NCBI GenBank assembly: GCA_900551945.1
Contig: URYE01000011.1
Location: forward strand, 1 to 48,386
Direction: 5' to 3'
DNA from: an uncultured Eubacterium sp.
Lineage (GTDB): Bacteria > Bacillota > Clostridia > Lachnospirales > Lachnospiraceae
DNA: 48,386 nucleotides
Below are positions 8,444 to 17,816 of the stretch, piece by piece. Within the stretch, counting starts at the first letter, position 1. Each line of letters opens with the position of its first letter. The notes beneath the pieces were generated by a model. The model saw only the letters and a list, made by a program, of their open reading frames with translations. It did no database searches and was not told where the DNA came from. Both the position numbers and the translations under genes were made by a program.

Positions 8444-9061
8444 TTATTCTTCATAATATTCCTCTGTACCGTCATTAATTCTATCCATTTTACCCATAAG
8501 CTCTGTGCCAAATATAGCGTGCATTCCACTGTACAGATTATCGTTAATTTCTTCTTTATCTTGTCTTATAAGAAGATTTTTCTTTAACATTACTCTTGTC
8601 TTTTCTATCCATTCATCAAGAACAGCAAGCTCTTTGTCATTCTTATTAATAGTTTCATAACACACTTTAACAGTTTCAAGCATTAACTTCTGATTAGCTC
8701 TTTGAAGTTGTGTAGGAACATCCTCTGCCTTTCCTCTTAGCTCGTCAAGTTTGTCTTTGGCTTCAAATATAAGTCTTTTGCTTTGCTGCATTCTTTTCTT
8801 ATGCTTCTTTTCGTCAGCCTCATCCATATTCTGTACAATACCATTCATAAGCTGACCCTTTAGTTGTTCAATGCCTTTAATGTCATCCAATACTTGTCCT
8901 TGTTTTTTTAACAATTCATTAACTCGTCTTTCCCAGTAACGTATCTCATCTGTTTTAATATGCTCTGGCATTAGTTGATACCATCTCTGGTCTAATGTCA
9001 ATATTGGAAGATTTTTAAATGTTCTAGAATTTTTTAGAGCTTTGAACGTAATTTCTGACAT
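8444..9061 (-). CDS. Conserved coiled-coil protein of unknown function
   Basis: I do not recognise a named family. The 205-residue protein is charged and mostly helical: residues about 45-175 read as long coiled coil (WERRVNELLKKQGQVLDDI, then KKHKKRMQQSKRLIFEAKD). No membrane segment or signal peptide is seen. The N-terminal LPILTLDQRWYQLMPEHIK segment looks like a conserved short motif. The C-terminus is acidic (DGTEEYYEE). It follows rex by 72 bp on the same strand and is followed at once by an R2 hairpin, so rex and this gene probably form one transcript. Confidence 0.6.
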   Translation of the reverse strand: MSEITFKALKNSRTFKNLPILTLDQRWYQLMPEHIKTDEIRYWERRVNELLKKQGQVLDDIKGIEQLKGQLMNGIVQNMDEADEKKHKKRMQQSKRLIFEAKDKLDELRGKAEDVPTQLQRANQKLMLETVKVCYETINKNDKELAVLDEWIEKTRVMLKKNLLIRQDKEEINDNLYSGMHAIFGTELMGKMDRINDGTEEYYEE

Positions 9062-9133
9062 ATATTTTCTCCTTGCTTTTTTCCAAATGTGATAAAAGCC
9101 TGACTTTTGGCACTAAAGGTCTGTTAATAACTT

Positions 9134-9775
9134 TTATTCTTCTTTATTACGGCTTGCAATACTATAAGATAATCTCATAAGACTTTCTGACAAATGTACA
9201 TTTTCTACAATAACATCATCTGATAGATTAAGGTCTGTATGTGCAAAATTCCAAATTGCCTTAATACCTGCGTCAGCTACAATTTTTGCAACTTCTTTTG
9301 CTGCTCTTTTTGGTATAGTAAGTGCTACTATCTCAATGTCATTTTCTTTAATAAAATCAGTGACCTTATCAAGCATTTGAACTTTAAGTCCTCTTATTTC
9401 CTTACCTTCAAGATCTGGATTATTATCAAAGATACCTTTAATAACAAAGCCTCTCTTTTCAAAGTCACCATAATTGATTATAGCCTGACCAAGATTACCA
9501 GTACCTATTATAATCATTTTATGTTCTCTATCTATTCCAAGTATTTTAGCTATCTCGTCATAAAGGTACTTAACATTATAACCATAACCTTGCTGACCAA
9601 AGCCACCAAAGTTATTAAGGTCTTGTCTTATCTGTGAAGCTGTAACCTTCATCTTTGCGCTTAATTCTTTTGATGATATTCTTTGAACATCACTTTCTAT
9701 AAGTTCTCCTAAATATCTATAATATCTAGGTAATCTTCTTATTACTGCTGAAGATATCTTCTTTTCTCCGTCCAT
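9134..9775 (-). CDS. rex: Redox-sensing transcriptional repressor Rex
   Basis: DNA-binding repressor that senses the NADH/NAD+ ratio and in Clostridia controls fermentation genes. Residues 1-80 form the winged helix (RRLPRYYRYLGEL, SSKELSAKMKVTASQIRQD, FGGFGQQGYGYNV). Residues about 85-200 form the Rossmann domain, with GTGNLGQAI at 91-99 and the LTIPKRAAKEVA segment. The C-terminal swap helix is LSESLMRLSYSIASR. It is full length at 213 aa. A perfect sigma-A promoter lies 45 bp upstream. Confidence 0.96.
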   Translation of the reverse strand: MDGEKKISSAVIRRLPRYYRYLGELIESDVQRISSKELSAKMKVTASQIRQDLNNFGGFGQQGYGYNVKYLYDEIAKILGIDREHKMIIIGTGNLGQAIINYGDFEKRGFVIKGIFDNNPDLEGKEIRGLKVQMLDKVTDFIKENDIEIVALTIPKRAAKEVAKIVADAGIKAIWNFAHTDLNLSDDVIVENVHLSESLMRLSYSIASRNKEE

Positions 9776-9818
9776 TATACATTACCTCATTTCCAACGCA
9801 CATCGTTAAATATTGTTA

Positions 9819-9847
9819 ATTATATATCATTAATAAGAAATTGTCAA
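9819..9847 (-). promoter_or_regulatory. Consensus sigma-A promoter for rex
   Basis: On the minus strand, TTGACA (9842-9847), a 17-bp spacer and TATAAT (9819-9824), matching consensus at all twelve positions. The transcript would start near 9812, about 37 nt before the rex ATG. Confidence 0.85.
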
Positions 9848-9869
9848 AATTTTATTTACATAAGTTGCC

Positions 9870-10077
9870 GTATTTTGCATTTTTAATTTTTTGAAGATAG
9901 CAGTAGTATATAAACAAACACACACCAGTAAAAGTACAATCAACCATATTTGTATGTCATTATCGAACAAGTTTGTTCGCTATTGACATACAAATATAGC
10001 TGACTGTTCTTTTAATGGTGCATTTATCGTTTATATACTACTACTATCTCACACAACTTTTTTGCCATGCAAAATAC
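9870..10077. repeat. R1 long palindromic element, copy B
   Basis: About 208 bp with the same plan as 6412-6647. The ends GTATTTTGCAT and ATGCAAAATAC are exact inverted repeats. The outer stem pairs 9893-9915 with 10029-10050. The inner stem pairs 9947-9959 with 9984-9996. The tip is CGAACA-agtt-TGTTCG. Outer-arm bases differ from copy A but still pair. It lies 89 bp after the metH stop. The gene-free stretch 9776-10165 holds this, the rex promoter, and a small hairpin at 10102-10124. Confidence 0.7.
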
Positions 10078-10165
10078 TAGATTTTTTATTATTTAGTCAT
10101 CAAGCAAATATTAACAATTTGCTTATAACATCTAAAAAATAGGTTTTTATTTAATAACATTTAAT

Positions 10166-12604
10166 TTAGCCTAATATCTTCTTAGCAATGTCAACAGATT
10201 CTTTTGCGTCTTTTGCGTAGAAATCGGCGTGTATTTCTTTTGCATATTCAGGAGTAAGAACCGCTCCACCAACAAATATCTTACAGTCAAGATTATTTTC
10301 ATGGATAAGCTCAATAGTTTCCTTCATTGATACAAGTGTTGTTGTCATAAGAGCAGAAAGACCTACAAGTTTTGCATTATGCTCTTTAATTGCATCAACC
10401 ACAGCTTGATATTCAACATCTTTTCCTAAGTCAATTACATCATAGCCATAATTTTCAAGAAGTACTTTAACAATATTCTTTCCAATGTCATGCACATCAC
10501 CCTTAACGGTTGCCATAACAATCTTACCCTTACTTTCAGGCTTTTTATCACTAAGCACCATAGCTTTTCTTATTTCTTCAAATGCCGCCTGTGCAACTGC
10601 TGCTGACATAATAAGCTGTGGAAGGAAAATTGTTCCTTTCTCAAAATCAACACCAATCTTGTCAAGCGCAGGAATAAGTATGTTATTAACTATCTCCATT
10701 GAGTCTGTAGTTTCAAGCATTTGCTTAGTAAGCTGCGCTCCTTCACTCTTAAGTCCATTAAGAACAGCTTGATATAAAGGATTAGCACTCATAGGGTCAT
10801 CTGAATTTGCCCCTTGATTATTAACTTGTGCTTCTGTCACAGCTTTTGTATTAGCCGCTGGATTAATCTTTGTAACCTTTGGCATATTAGCATAAGCCTT
10901 AATAAAATCTACAGAATTCTTATCAATGTTAGCAAGAAGCTTGTAGGCTCTTACCGCACCTGTCATTTCTTCGATATTAGGGTTAATGATAGGCAAGTCA
11001 AGCCCATTTGTAAGTGCCATTGTAAGGAAAATGTGATTTACAAGGACTCTGTTTGGAAGCCCAAATGAAATATTTGATACTCCAAGAACTGTCTTTAAAC
11101 CTAATTCAGTCTTTACTCTGTGAAGTGCGTTAAGTGTTTCCATAACGCCTTCCTGCTCTGCGGAAGCTGTAAGTGTAAGACAATCTATGTAAATATCTTC
11201 TTTTGGAATACCAATTGCCATTGCTCTGTTCATAATCTTTTCAGCAATCTTAAATCTATCTTCGGCTTTAGGTGGAATACCATCTTTATCAAGTGCAAGA
11301 CCAACTACTGCTGCACCATATTTCTTAACAAGTGGTAACACATTGTTAAGTGACTCCTCCTCACCATTTACTGAATTAACTATTGGCTTACCATTATACA
11401 CTCTTAAAGCTGCGTCAAGTACTTCTGGAATTGTAGAGTCTATCTGTAATGGAACGTCTACTATAGCTTGAAGTGCCTTAATTGTATCTATCATCATATC
11501 CTTTTCATCAATACCCGGAAGTCCAACATTGACATCAAGAATATCTGCACCTGCGTTAATCTGCTCCAATGCTTGATTTAATATGTAATCTATATCATGT
11601 CTTAAAAGTGCTTCTTTAAAAAGCTTCTTTCCTGTAGGATTAATTCTCTCGCCAATTATTCTAGGCTCTGTTATATCTACTGTACTTGTAGCTGAACATA
11701 CTGCCGCTGGAATATCCTTTTCTTTTTCAAAGCCTGCGTTTCCATTTTCTTTAAGCATTGTTGCAAGCTCTTTAATAAATTCTGGATTACTTCCACAACA
11801 ACCACCAAAACACTTAATTCCGTACTTTCTTAAGTCCTTCATCATATCAGCAAATTCTGACGCAGTTACATTGTATTCGTTTGTCTTAGGGTCGGGAAGT
11901 CCCGCATTAGGCTTTACAACGATAGGAAGTCTTGTCCATTTACTAAGTGTTGCAATAACTGGCTCTAATTCTTTGGGGCCAAGTGAACAGTTTACACCAA
12001 GTGCGTCAACACCAAGTCCACTCAAGGTAAGTGCCATAGATGGAATTGAACAGCCTGTAAATGTTCTTTGGTTCATTTCAAATGTCATTGTAGTAATAAT
12101 AGGCAGGTCAGAATTTTCCTTTGCCGCAAGAACTGCTGCCTTACATTCAAGCAAGTCTGTCATTGTTTCAAATACAATAAGGTCTGCATCTTTTCCAGCT
12201 AATATTATCTCTTTATAAATGTCATAAGCATCTTCAAACTTAAGAACACCTGTTGGCTCTAAAAGTTGTCCAATAGGTCCAATATCAAGTGCAACATAAG
12301 CGTCAGGATTAACATTTTCACAAGCCTGTCTTGCATTCTTAATAGCCGCTTCAACTAATTCTTTTACTGTATAACCACTTCCATCTAACTTATAACTATT
12401 AGCACCAAATGTATTGGCATACACAACATCTGAACCAGCCTTCAAATACTTTTCATGGATTTCTACTAAAAGCTCAGGTCTTGTTATACTTAAAACTTCT
12501 GGAATTTCTCCCATTTTAAGCCCTGCCGCTTGAAGCATTGTTCCCATCGCTCCATCTAATATAACGTAATCTTTCTTTAACTGTTCTCTAAAATCTTTAG
12601 CCAT
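10166..12604 (-). CDS. metH: Cobalamin-dependent methionine synthase without reactivation domain
   Basis: Transfers methyl from methyltetrahydrofolate to homocysteine via cobalamin. Residues about 1-290 are the Zn-dependent homocysteine methyltransferase, with Zn ligands C206 (GVNCSLGP) and C269/C270 (FGGCCG). Residues about 310-560 are the pterin-binding barrel (RINPTGKK, DVNVGLPG). About 610-812 are the helical cap and B12-binding domains, with the lower-ligand histidine in GDVHDIGKNI near residue 706. The 812-aa protein lacks the C-terminal AdoMet activation domain of E. coli MetH (about 1,227 aa). That function is supplied by the gene just upstream, whose end overlaps this start by 8 bp. 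Confidence 0.95.
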   Translation of the reverse strand: MAKDFREQLKKDYVILDGAMGTMLQAAGLKMGEIPEVLSITRPELLVEIHEKYLKAGSDVVYANTFGANSYKLDGSGYTVKELVEAAIKNARQACENVNPDAYVALDIGPIGQLLEPTGVLKFEDAYDIYKEIILAGKDADLIVFETMTDLLECKAAVLAAKENSDLPIITTMTFEMNQRTFTGCSIPSMALTLSGLGVDALGVNCSLGPKELEPVIATLSKWTRLPIVVKPNAGLPDPKTNEYNVTASEFADMMKDLRKYGIKCFGGCCGSNPEFIKELATMLKENGNAGFEKEKDIPAAVCSATSTVDITEPRIIGERINPTGKKLFKEALLRHDIDYILNQALEQINAGADILDVNVGLPGIDEKDMMIDTIKALQAIVDVPLQIDSTIPEVLDAALRVYNGKPIVNSVNGEEESLNNVLPLVKKYGAAVVGLALDKDGIPPKAEDRFKIAEKIMNRAMAIGIPKEDIYIDCLTLTASAEQEGVMETLNALHRVKTELGLKTVLGVSNISFGLPNRVLVNHIFLTMALTNGLDLPIINPNIEEMTGAVRAYKLLANIDKNSVDFIKAYANMPKVTKINPAANTKAVTEAQVNNQGANSDDPMSANPLYQAVLNGLKSEGAQLTKQMLETTDSMEIVNNILIPALDKIGVDFEKGTIFLPQLIMSAAVAQAAFEEIRKAMVLSDKKPESKGKIVMATVKGDVHDIGKNIVKVLLENYGYDVIDLGKDVEYQAVVDAIKEHNAKLVGLSALMTTTLVSMKETIELIHENNLDCKIFVGGAVLTPEYAKEIHADFYAKDAKESVDIAKKILG

Positions 12605-13295
12605 TGCAATGTCCGCCTCTCCGTCTAAATTGACATTTTTTACTCATACTGCAAGTCTGACAACCCCTTGCCTGTCCTTTAATCTCATGCCCTGACAAAC
12701 CTATTATTGCTGTAACTGATTTTGTAGGTATTAACATTGAAGATGAATTAACACCAAGCCCTATAATCTTTGAAGCATTAAGAACTCGTAAGAAATCAGC
12801 TTGTAACTCGATTGGCAAATCGCCATATCCTAAACCAAATCTAAACGTCTGGTACATATCCGGATATTCTTCTTTTATTACCTGTTCTGCCCTATTACAC
12901 GCCTGTTCAACTGCCGCACTTGCCATACTGTCTATAACAACTGCCTGTGCTATATCTTTAACTTTTGCTATACGAATAAGTCTGTCTATTCCCTCTGATA
13001 TTGTAACTGCCATAAATACAGCCTTGTCACAATCTTTCAGATGTTTTTTTATAGAATTACCTGTCAGTTTTATATTGGTATTTTTTACTATTATTTTATC
13101 TGGTTCTTGCTCTTTGTCAATATCAAACACCTTGTATACAAATCTTGCTCTTGCACACTCAAGCACTTGCTTCTCACATTCATCAAGCAACTTCATCATA
13201 TTTTCATCTGGTTTTGAATTGCCATATCCTAAATATCGTATAACTTCATCTTTATCTATATCCGAAAGTTCAAGCTGTGTTCTTACGTCATTCAT
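12597..13295 (-). CDS. Stand-alone methionine synthase activation protein
   Basis: Separate version of the MetH C-terminal activation domain, which binds S-adenosylmethionine and remethylates oxidised cobalamin. The segment FRFGLGYGDLPIELQ corresponds to the RxxxGYxxxP AdoMet-binding motif of MetH. The core spans residues about 80-215. The C-terminus carries a cysteine-rich tail (CQTCSMSKKCQF and a final HC) that could bind a metal. The start at ATG 13295 has GGAG six bases upstream. A TTG at 13307 is the weaker alternative. Its 8-bp overlap with metH shows coupled translation, and the pair makes a complete enzyme in two polypeptides. Confidence 0.88.
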   Translation of the reverse strand: MNDVRTQLELSDIDKDEVIRYLGYGNSKPDENMMKLLDECEKQVLECARARFVYKVFDIDKEQEPDKIIVKNTNIKLTGNSIKKHLKDCDKAVFMAVTISEGIDRLIRIAKVKDIAQAVVIDSMASAAVEQACNRAEQVIKEEYPDMYQTFRFGLGYGDLPIELQADFLRVLNASKIIGLGVNSSSMLIPTKSVTAIIGLSGHEIKGQARGCQTCSMSKKCQFRRRGGHCNG

Positions 13296-13386
13296 AATTT
13301 TCTCCAATCTATCCCCTACTTAATTTAGAAAGTAAGTGGCTTAATTTATAGTATATAATTATCTTAATTGGAATATATGTTTTTTA

Positions 13387-14994
13387 TTATCTTCTCTTAT
13401 GTTTTTTCTTTTTTCTTGTTCCAGAAGCTTTTTCTATATTAATTGTTCTACCTTTAATTTTAGCATTTTCCATGGCCTTAAGAACTTTTTCTGCGTGTTT
13501 TGCTGGAACTTCTACAAATGTATAATTATCAAGCATATCAATAGCTCCAACAAGTTTACCTGGCATACCAGACTCTCCTGCTATTGCTCCTAAGATATTG
13601 GCAGGCTTAACTTTGTCCTTTTTACCTATGTTTATAAACAATCTTACCATTCTTGACTCATCGTTGTCTATATCATAATGAATTTCTTCTACATCATCAT
13701 CTCTGTCAAGACTTTCACCTATCATCATCTTTAAGAGTGCTGCTGCCATATCCATTGCGGTGTAATCTTCTTGATTAACATGATTTTCAACCATTTCAAT
13801 CATATCTGAAAGACCACCTGCATTAATTGTTTCTTTGATATTCTCAAACATAACATCAAGCTTTGTGTTCTTTACATCGTCAAGTGATGGAATTGGTCTT
13901 GCCTTTATCTTAGTCTTGCAGTAATGCTCTATATCTTTTAACTTATATACTTCTTTTCCAGAAATAAATGAAAGCGCAAGCCCTTCCTTTCCAGCTCGTC
14001 CTGTTCTACCTATTCTATGAACGTAATATTCTTCATCTTGTGGTAAATCATAATTAAATACAACATCTACATTGCTTACGTCTATTCCTCTTGCGGCTAC
14101 ATCTGTAGCAATAAGTATTTCTGTCTTTCCATCTCTAAAGTCATTCATAACTCTATCTCGTTGAGCCTGCTTCATATCGCCATGTATTCCATCAGCAAAA
14201 TATCCCCTGCCTTTAAGCTCTGATATAAGTTCATCAACTTTTTTCTTTGTATTACAAAATACTACTGAAAGTCTTGGATTGTATATATCTATAAGACGGC
14301 ATAACACTTCGTTTTTATTTTTGGGTCGTACTTCATAATAATACTGCTCAATATTTTCAACCGTAAGTTCTTTTCTTACTACTTTTACAACTTCTGCGTT
14401 GTTTTGGAACTTCTTTGCAATATCCATAATAGCTTTTGGCATTGTAGCTGAAAATAATACAGTCTGTCTATCTTCTGGTGTATCTGTAAGAATTGTTTCC
14501 ATATCTTCTCTAAAGCCCATATCTAACATTTCATCAGCTTCGTCTAAGATTACCATTGATACATTGTCAAACTTAACTGTCTTTCTCCTCATGTGGTCCA
14601 TAACTCTGCCAGGTGTACCAACTACTATTTGAACTCCTGTCTTTAATGACTTTATCTGTCTTACAATTTCTTGACCACCGTATACTGGAAGTACTTTTAT
14701 ATCGCTCATGTATTTCGCAAGTTTTCTTATTTCTTCTGCAACTTGTACTGCAAGTTCTCTTGTTGGACAAAGTACGATTGCTTGTACTTTTTTAATTGAT
14801 GGGTCTATTTTTTGAAGCATTGGTATTGAATATGCTGCTGTCTTTCCTGTACCAGTCTGTGCCTGTCCTACAATATCTTTCCCTTCAAGCACTACTGGAA
14901 TTGCCTTTGACTGAATAGGAGAAGCTTCTTCAAATCCCATATCTTCTACTGCTCTTAATATTCTTTCGTCTATTTGTAACTCTTCAAATTTCAT
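13387..14994 (-). CDS. DEAD-box RNA helicase with DbpA-type RNA-binding domain
   Basis: ATP-dependent RNA helicase of the CsdA/DeaD/CshA group, acting in ribosome assembly or RNA turnover. Motifs in order: Q motif (EEASPIQSKAIP), motif I AQTGTGKT, PTRELA, TPGRVMDH, motif II DEADEM, SAT, then IATDVAARGIDV and HRIGRTGRAG. Residues about 455-530 form a DbpA-like RRM (RMVRLFINIGKKDKVKP), and the tail is lysine/arginine rich. It is full length at 535 aa. It is transcribed away from the ABC-F gene and precedes the metH activation gene by 80-90 bp, so read-through into metH is possible. Confidence 0.92.
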   Translation of the reverse strand: MKFEELQIDERILRAVEDMGFEEASPIQSKAIPVVLEGKDIVGQAQTGTGKTAAYSIPMLQKIDPSIKKVQAIVLCPTRELAVQVAEEIRKLAKYMSDIKVLPVYGGQEIVRQIKSLKTGVQIVVGTPGRVMDHMRRKTVKFDNVSMVILDEADEMLDMGFREDMETILTDTPEDRQTVLFSATMPKAIMDIAKKFQNNAEVVKVVRKELTVENIEQYYYEVRPKNKNEVLCRLIDIYNPRLSVVFCNTKKKVDELISELKGRGYFADGIHGDMKQAQRDRVMNDFRDGKTEILIATDVAARGIDVSNVDVVFNYDLPQDEEYYVHRIGRTGRAGKEGLALSFISGKEVYKLKDIEHYCKTKIKARPIPSLDDVKNTKLDVMFENIKETINAGGLSDMIEMVENHVNQEDYTAMDMAAALLKMMIGESLDRDDDVEEIHYDIDNDESRMVRLFINIGKKDKVKPANILGAIAGESGMPGKLVGAIDMLDNYTFVEVPAKHAEKVLKAMENAKIKGRTINIEKASGTRKKKKHKRR

Positions 14995-15084
14995 AAATAT
15001 TTTTTTCTCTTTCCTTAATTAATATATTACTGTGTAACTTATTAAGTTTACATTATAATTTGTGTAAAGTCAAAGTTTTATTTT

Positions 15085-15113
15085 TTGACATTCCTACCAT
15101 TTCCATTTATAAT
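15085..15113 (+). promoter_or_regulatory. Consensus sigma-A promoter for the ABC-F gene
   Basis: TTGACA (15085-15090), a spacer of exactly 17 bp and TATAAT (15108-15113). The transcript would begin near 15120, giving a leader of about 70 nt before the ATG at 15193. Confidence 0.85.
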
Positions 15114-15192
15114 TAAAATAATAAACTATATCACTTAGAACTTAATGTGATTTAAGAAAATTCAATAAAAAACGAAAGGCAGTAATACACTT

Positions 15193-17184
15193 ATGATTTT
15201 ATCTTGTAATAATATAAGCAAATCATTTGGAACTGATATTATATTATCTAATTGTTCCTTTAATATAGAAAACCATGAAAAAGCCGCTATTGTTGGTCCT
15301 AATGGGGCTGGTAAGTCTACTCTGTTAAAGATTATTGTTGGCGAACTTCCTTCTGATACTGGCGTTGTTACTCTTGCAAAAGATACTACTTTAGGATACC
15401 TTGCACAGCACCAAAACTTAACATCAGAAAATACCATTTACGATGAACTTCTCACCGTAAAGCAAGATATCATAGACATGGAAAATAAAATTCGCAGTAT
15501 GGAAGCTGATATGAATAATTTAACTGGTGAAGCTCTTGAAAATCTGCTTAATCAGTACACAAGACTCAACCATGAATTTGAATTAAAAAATGGTTATGCT
15601 TATAAAAGCGAAATATACGGTGTGTTAAAGGGCTTAGGTTTTACCGAAGAAGATTTTTCACTATGCGTCAATACTTTATCGGGTGGACAAAAGACTCGTG
15701 TTGCATTGGGCAAGCTTCTTCTTTCTAAACCCGACATTATTCTTCTTGATGAACCTACTAACCATCTTGATATGGAAGCTATCAGATGGCTTGAAAATTA
15801 TCTTTTAACTTACAACGGAAGTGTAATTATAGTTGCACATGATAGATATTTCCTTGACAAAATAGTATCAAAAGTAATCGAAATAGAGCGTGGAAAAACA
15901 ACTGTATTTTCTGGTAATTACACAGCTTATGCTGAAAAAAAGAAAATTCTTCGCAATATGCAGTTAAAAGAATATCTAAATCAGCAAAGAAATATAAAAC
16001 ATCAAGAAGAAGTTATTACAAAGTTAAAACAGTTCAACAGAGAAAAATCTATTAAACGTGCTGAAAGCCGAGAGAAAATGCTTAATAAGATTGAACTTGT
16101 TGAAAAACCTGAAGAATTAAACGACAAAATGAACATAACACTTAATCCAAAGGTTGTAAGTGGCAATGATGTTCTTCATGTTGAAGGGCTGTCAAAGAGT
16201 TTTGATGATAATATGCTATTTTCTGATATATCATTTGATATAAAGAAGGGTGAACGTATCGCTATTATAGGTAATAACGGAACTGGTAAGACTACTATGT
16301 TAAAGATTATTAATGGAATTATTCCTGCTGACAGCGGTAAAATAACACTAGGCTCTAAGGTAACTATCGGTTATTACGACCAGGAGCAACAAGTTTTAGA
16401 CCCAGATAAGACTTTATTTGAAGAAATTCAAGACGCTTATCCAGACCTTAACAATACTCAAATTCGTAACACACTTGCTGCCTTTTTATTTACTAATGAC
16501 GATGTATTCAAATACATTCGTGACCTTAGCGGTGGTGAACGTGGTAGAGTATCGCTTGCAAAGCTTATGCTTTCAAATGCTAATTTTCTTATTCTTGACG
16601 AACCTACTAACCATCTTGATATGGTTTCAAAGGAAATTCTTGAAAATGCACTTAATAACTACACTGGTACTGTGCTTTATGTTTCACATGACCGTTATTT
16701 TATTAACACAACTGCAACAAGAATTATTGAGCTTACTAACCGTATGACAGTAAACTATATCGGTAACTATGATTACTACCTTGAAAAGAAAGATATCCTT
16801 ACTGCTGCTGCGCTTAAAGAAAATGGTATTAATAATAATTTAGACAGTAATAGCTTATCAACTAATGCTAAAGATAATTTAAACTCTGCAAATGCTTCAA
16901 CACCATCAACTGAAAACAACTCAAAAGCTGACTGGAAGCAATCAAGAGAACTTCAAAATAAGCTTAAAAAAATGAAAAATGAACTTAAAAAAGTTGAAGC
17001 TAGAATTAGTGAAATTGAAGACCGAATAAGTGTTATTGATGAGGAGTCAGCACTTCCAGAAGTATGTTCAGACACAGCAAAACTTCTTGAACTTCACAAA
17101 GAACACGTTGCTCTTTCAGAAGAACTTGACACATTATATGAAAGATGGGAGGAATTATCAGAAGAACTTAACAATATAAAATAA
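15193..17184 (+). CDS. ABC-F family ATPase, YdiF-like
   Basis: Soluble twin-ATPase protein of the ABC-F family, which acts on the ribosome E site. There is no membrane domain. NBD1 has GPNGAGKST near residue 36, LSGGQKTR near 163 and LLDEPTNHLD near 186. The linker (about 240-330) is the charged PtIM-type arm. NBD2 has GNNGTGKTT near 356, LSGGERGR near 447 and LILDEPTNHLD near 470. Both sites are intact. Residues about 540-663 are a polar, asparagine-rich stretch followed by a coiled-coil C-terminal domain. The length and this tail fit the YdiF type. Some ABC-F proteins protect against antibiotics, but nothing here shows that. It has a strong promoter. Confidence 0.88.
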   Translation: MILSCNNISKSFGTDIILSNCSFNIENHEKAAIVGPNGAGKSTLLKIIVGELPSDTGVVTLAKDTTLGYLAQHQNLTSENTIYDELLTVKQDIIDMENKIRSMEADMNNLTGEALENLLNQYTRLNHEFELKNGYAYKSEIYGVLKGLGFTEEDFSLCVNTLSGGQKTRVALGKLLLSKPDIILLDEPTNHLDMEAIRWLENYLLTYNGSVIIVAHDRYFLDKIVSKVIEIERGKTTVFSGNYTAYAEKKKILRNMQLKEYLNQQRNIKHQEEVITKLKQFNREKSIKRAESREKMLNKIELVEKPEELNDKMNITLNPKVVSGNDVLHVEGLSKSFDDNMLFSDISFDIKKGERIAIIGNNGTGKTTMLKIINGIIPADSGKITLGSKVTIGYYDQEQQVLDPDKTLFEEIQDAYPDLNNTQIRNTLAAFLFTNDDVFKYIRDLSGGERGRVSLAKLMLSNANFLILDEPTNHLDMVSKEILENALNNYTGTVLYVSHDRYFINTTATRIIELTNRMTVNYIGNYDYYLEKKDILTAAALKENGINNNLDSNSLSTNAKDNLNSANASTPSTENNSKADWKQSRELQNKLKKMKNELKKVEARISEIEDRISVIDEESALPEVCSDTAKLLELHKEHVALSEELDTLYERWEELSEELNNIK

Positions 17185-17189
17185 TTAAT

Positions 17190-17284
17190 TTGAGAAATTT
17201 ACTTTATAAGTTGCTCAAATTACTAAAACAACCGCCGAGTTCTTGTGAAGCACAGACTTTGGCTTGTTATTTTCATAAATAAAT
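17190..17284. repeat. R4 two-hairpin repeat, copy a
   Basis: First hairpin TTTGAG/CTCAAA at 17190-17219. The second (17226-17274) pairs GCCgAGT with ACTttGGC and AAC with GTT. Relatives are at 24979-25070, 30061-30148, 46044-46105 and 47501-47591. It lies between the ABC-F and CYTH genes. Confidence 0.6.
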
Positions 17285-17365
17285 ATCACTCTCTGCAAGA
17301 TTTTGCAATCCTGCTGTAGATATTCACTTAATTTTTTATTAAAATACAGAATGAGGTTTTTACAA

Positions 17366-17815
17366 ATGGAAATTGAAAGAAAATTTTTAGTTAAAACAAT
17401 TCCTGACAATTTGTCAGAATACAAATGTAGAATTATTGAACAAGCTTATCTTTGCACAGAGCCTGTTGTTCGTGCAAGAAAAGATAATGATGAATATTAC
17501 CTTACTTATAAAGGTCGTGGACTTATGGCAAGAGAAGAATATAATCTTCCCCTTACTAATGAAGCATATCAACATCTTCTTGCAAAAGCTGATGGAAATA
17601 TTATAACTAAAAAACGTTATGAAATTCCAGATGGAACAGGCAAAACTATCGAACTTGATATATTTGAAGGTGTATTTTCTGGCACTGTTGTTGCCGAGGT
17701 GGAATTTGAAACTATTGAAGAAGCTAATTCTTATACTGCTCCTTCTTGGTTTGGAAAAGATGTCACTAATGATACAGCTTATCACAACAGCAATATGAGC
17801 AAAAAGGAATTTTAA
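17366..17815 (+). CDS. CYTH domain protein (triphosphate tunnel metalloenzyme family)
   Basis: Member of the CYTH superfamily, which hydrolyses triphosphates such as inorganic tripolyphosphate in a metal-containing beta tunnel. The defining N-terminal EIERKFLV motif (residues 2-9) is present. Alternating charged tunnel residues follow: VVRARKDNDEYYLTYKGRG, KKRYEIP, and IELDIFEG ... VAEVEFET. It has 149 aa, normal for a bacterial single-domain CYTH protein. The start at 17366 has GAGG nine bases upstream and places EIERK at the N-terminus. A longer frame upstream lacks support. The next gene begins one base after its stop, so the two are cotranscribed. Confidence 0.88.
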   Translation: MEIERKFLVKTIPDNLSEYKCRIIEQAYLCTEPVVRARKDNDEYYLTYKGRGLMAREEYNLPLTNEAYQHLLAKADGNIITKKRYEIPDGTGKTIELDIFEGVFSGTVVAEVEFETIEEANSYTAPSWFGKDVTNDTAYHNSNMSKKEF

Positions 17816-17816
17816 T

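Noticed and set aside
9798..9840. Rex operator overlapping the rex promoter
   Set aside because: Half-sites TTATTAA and TTAACAA are visible but about 10 bp apart instead of the usual short gap, so I do not call an operator.
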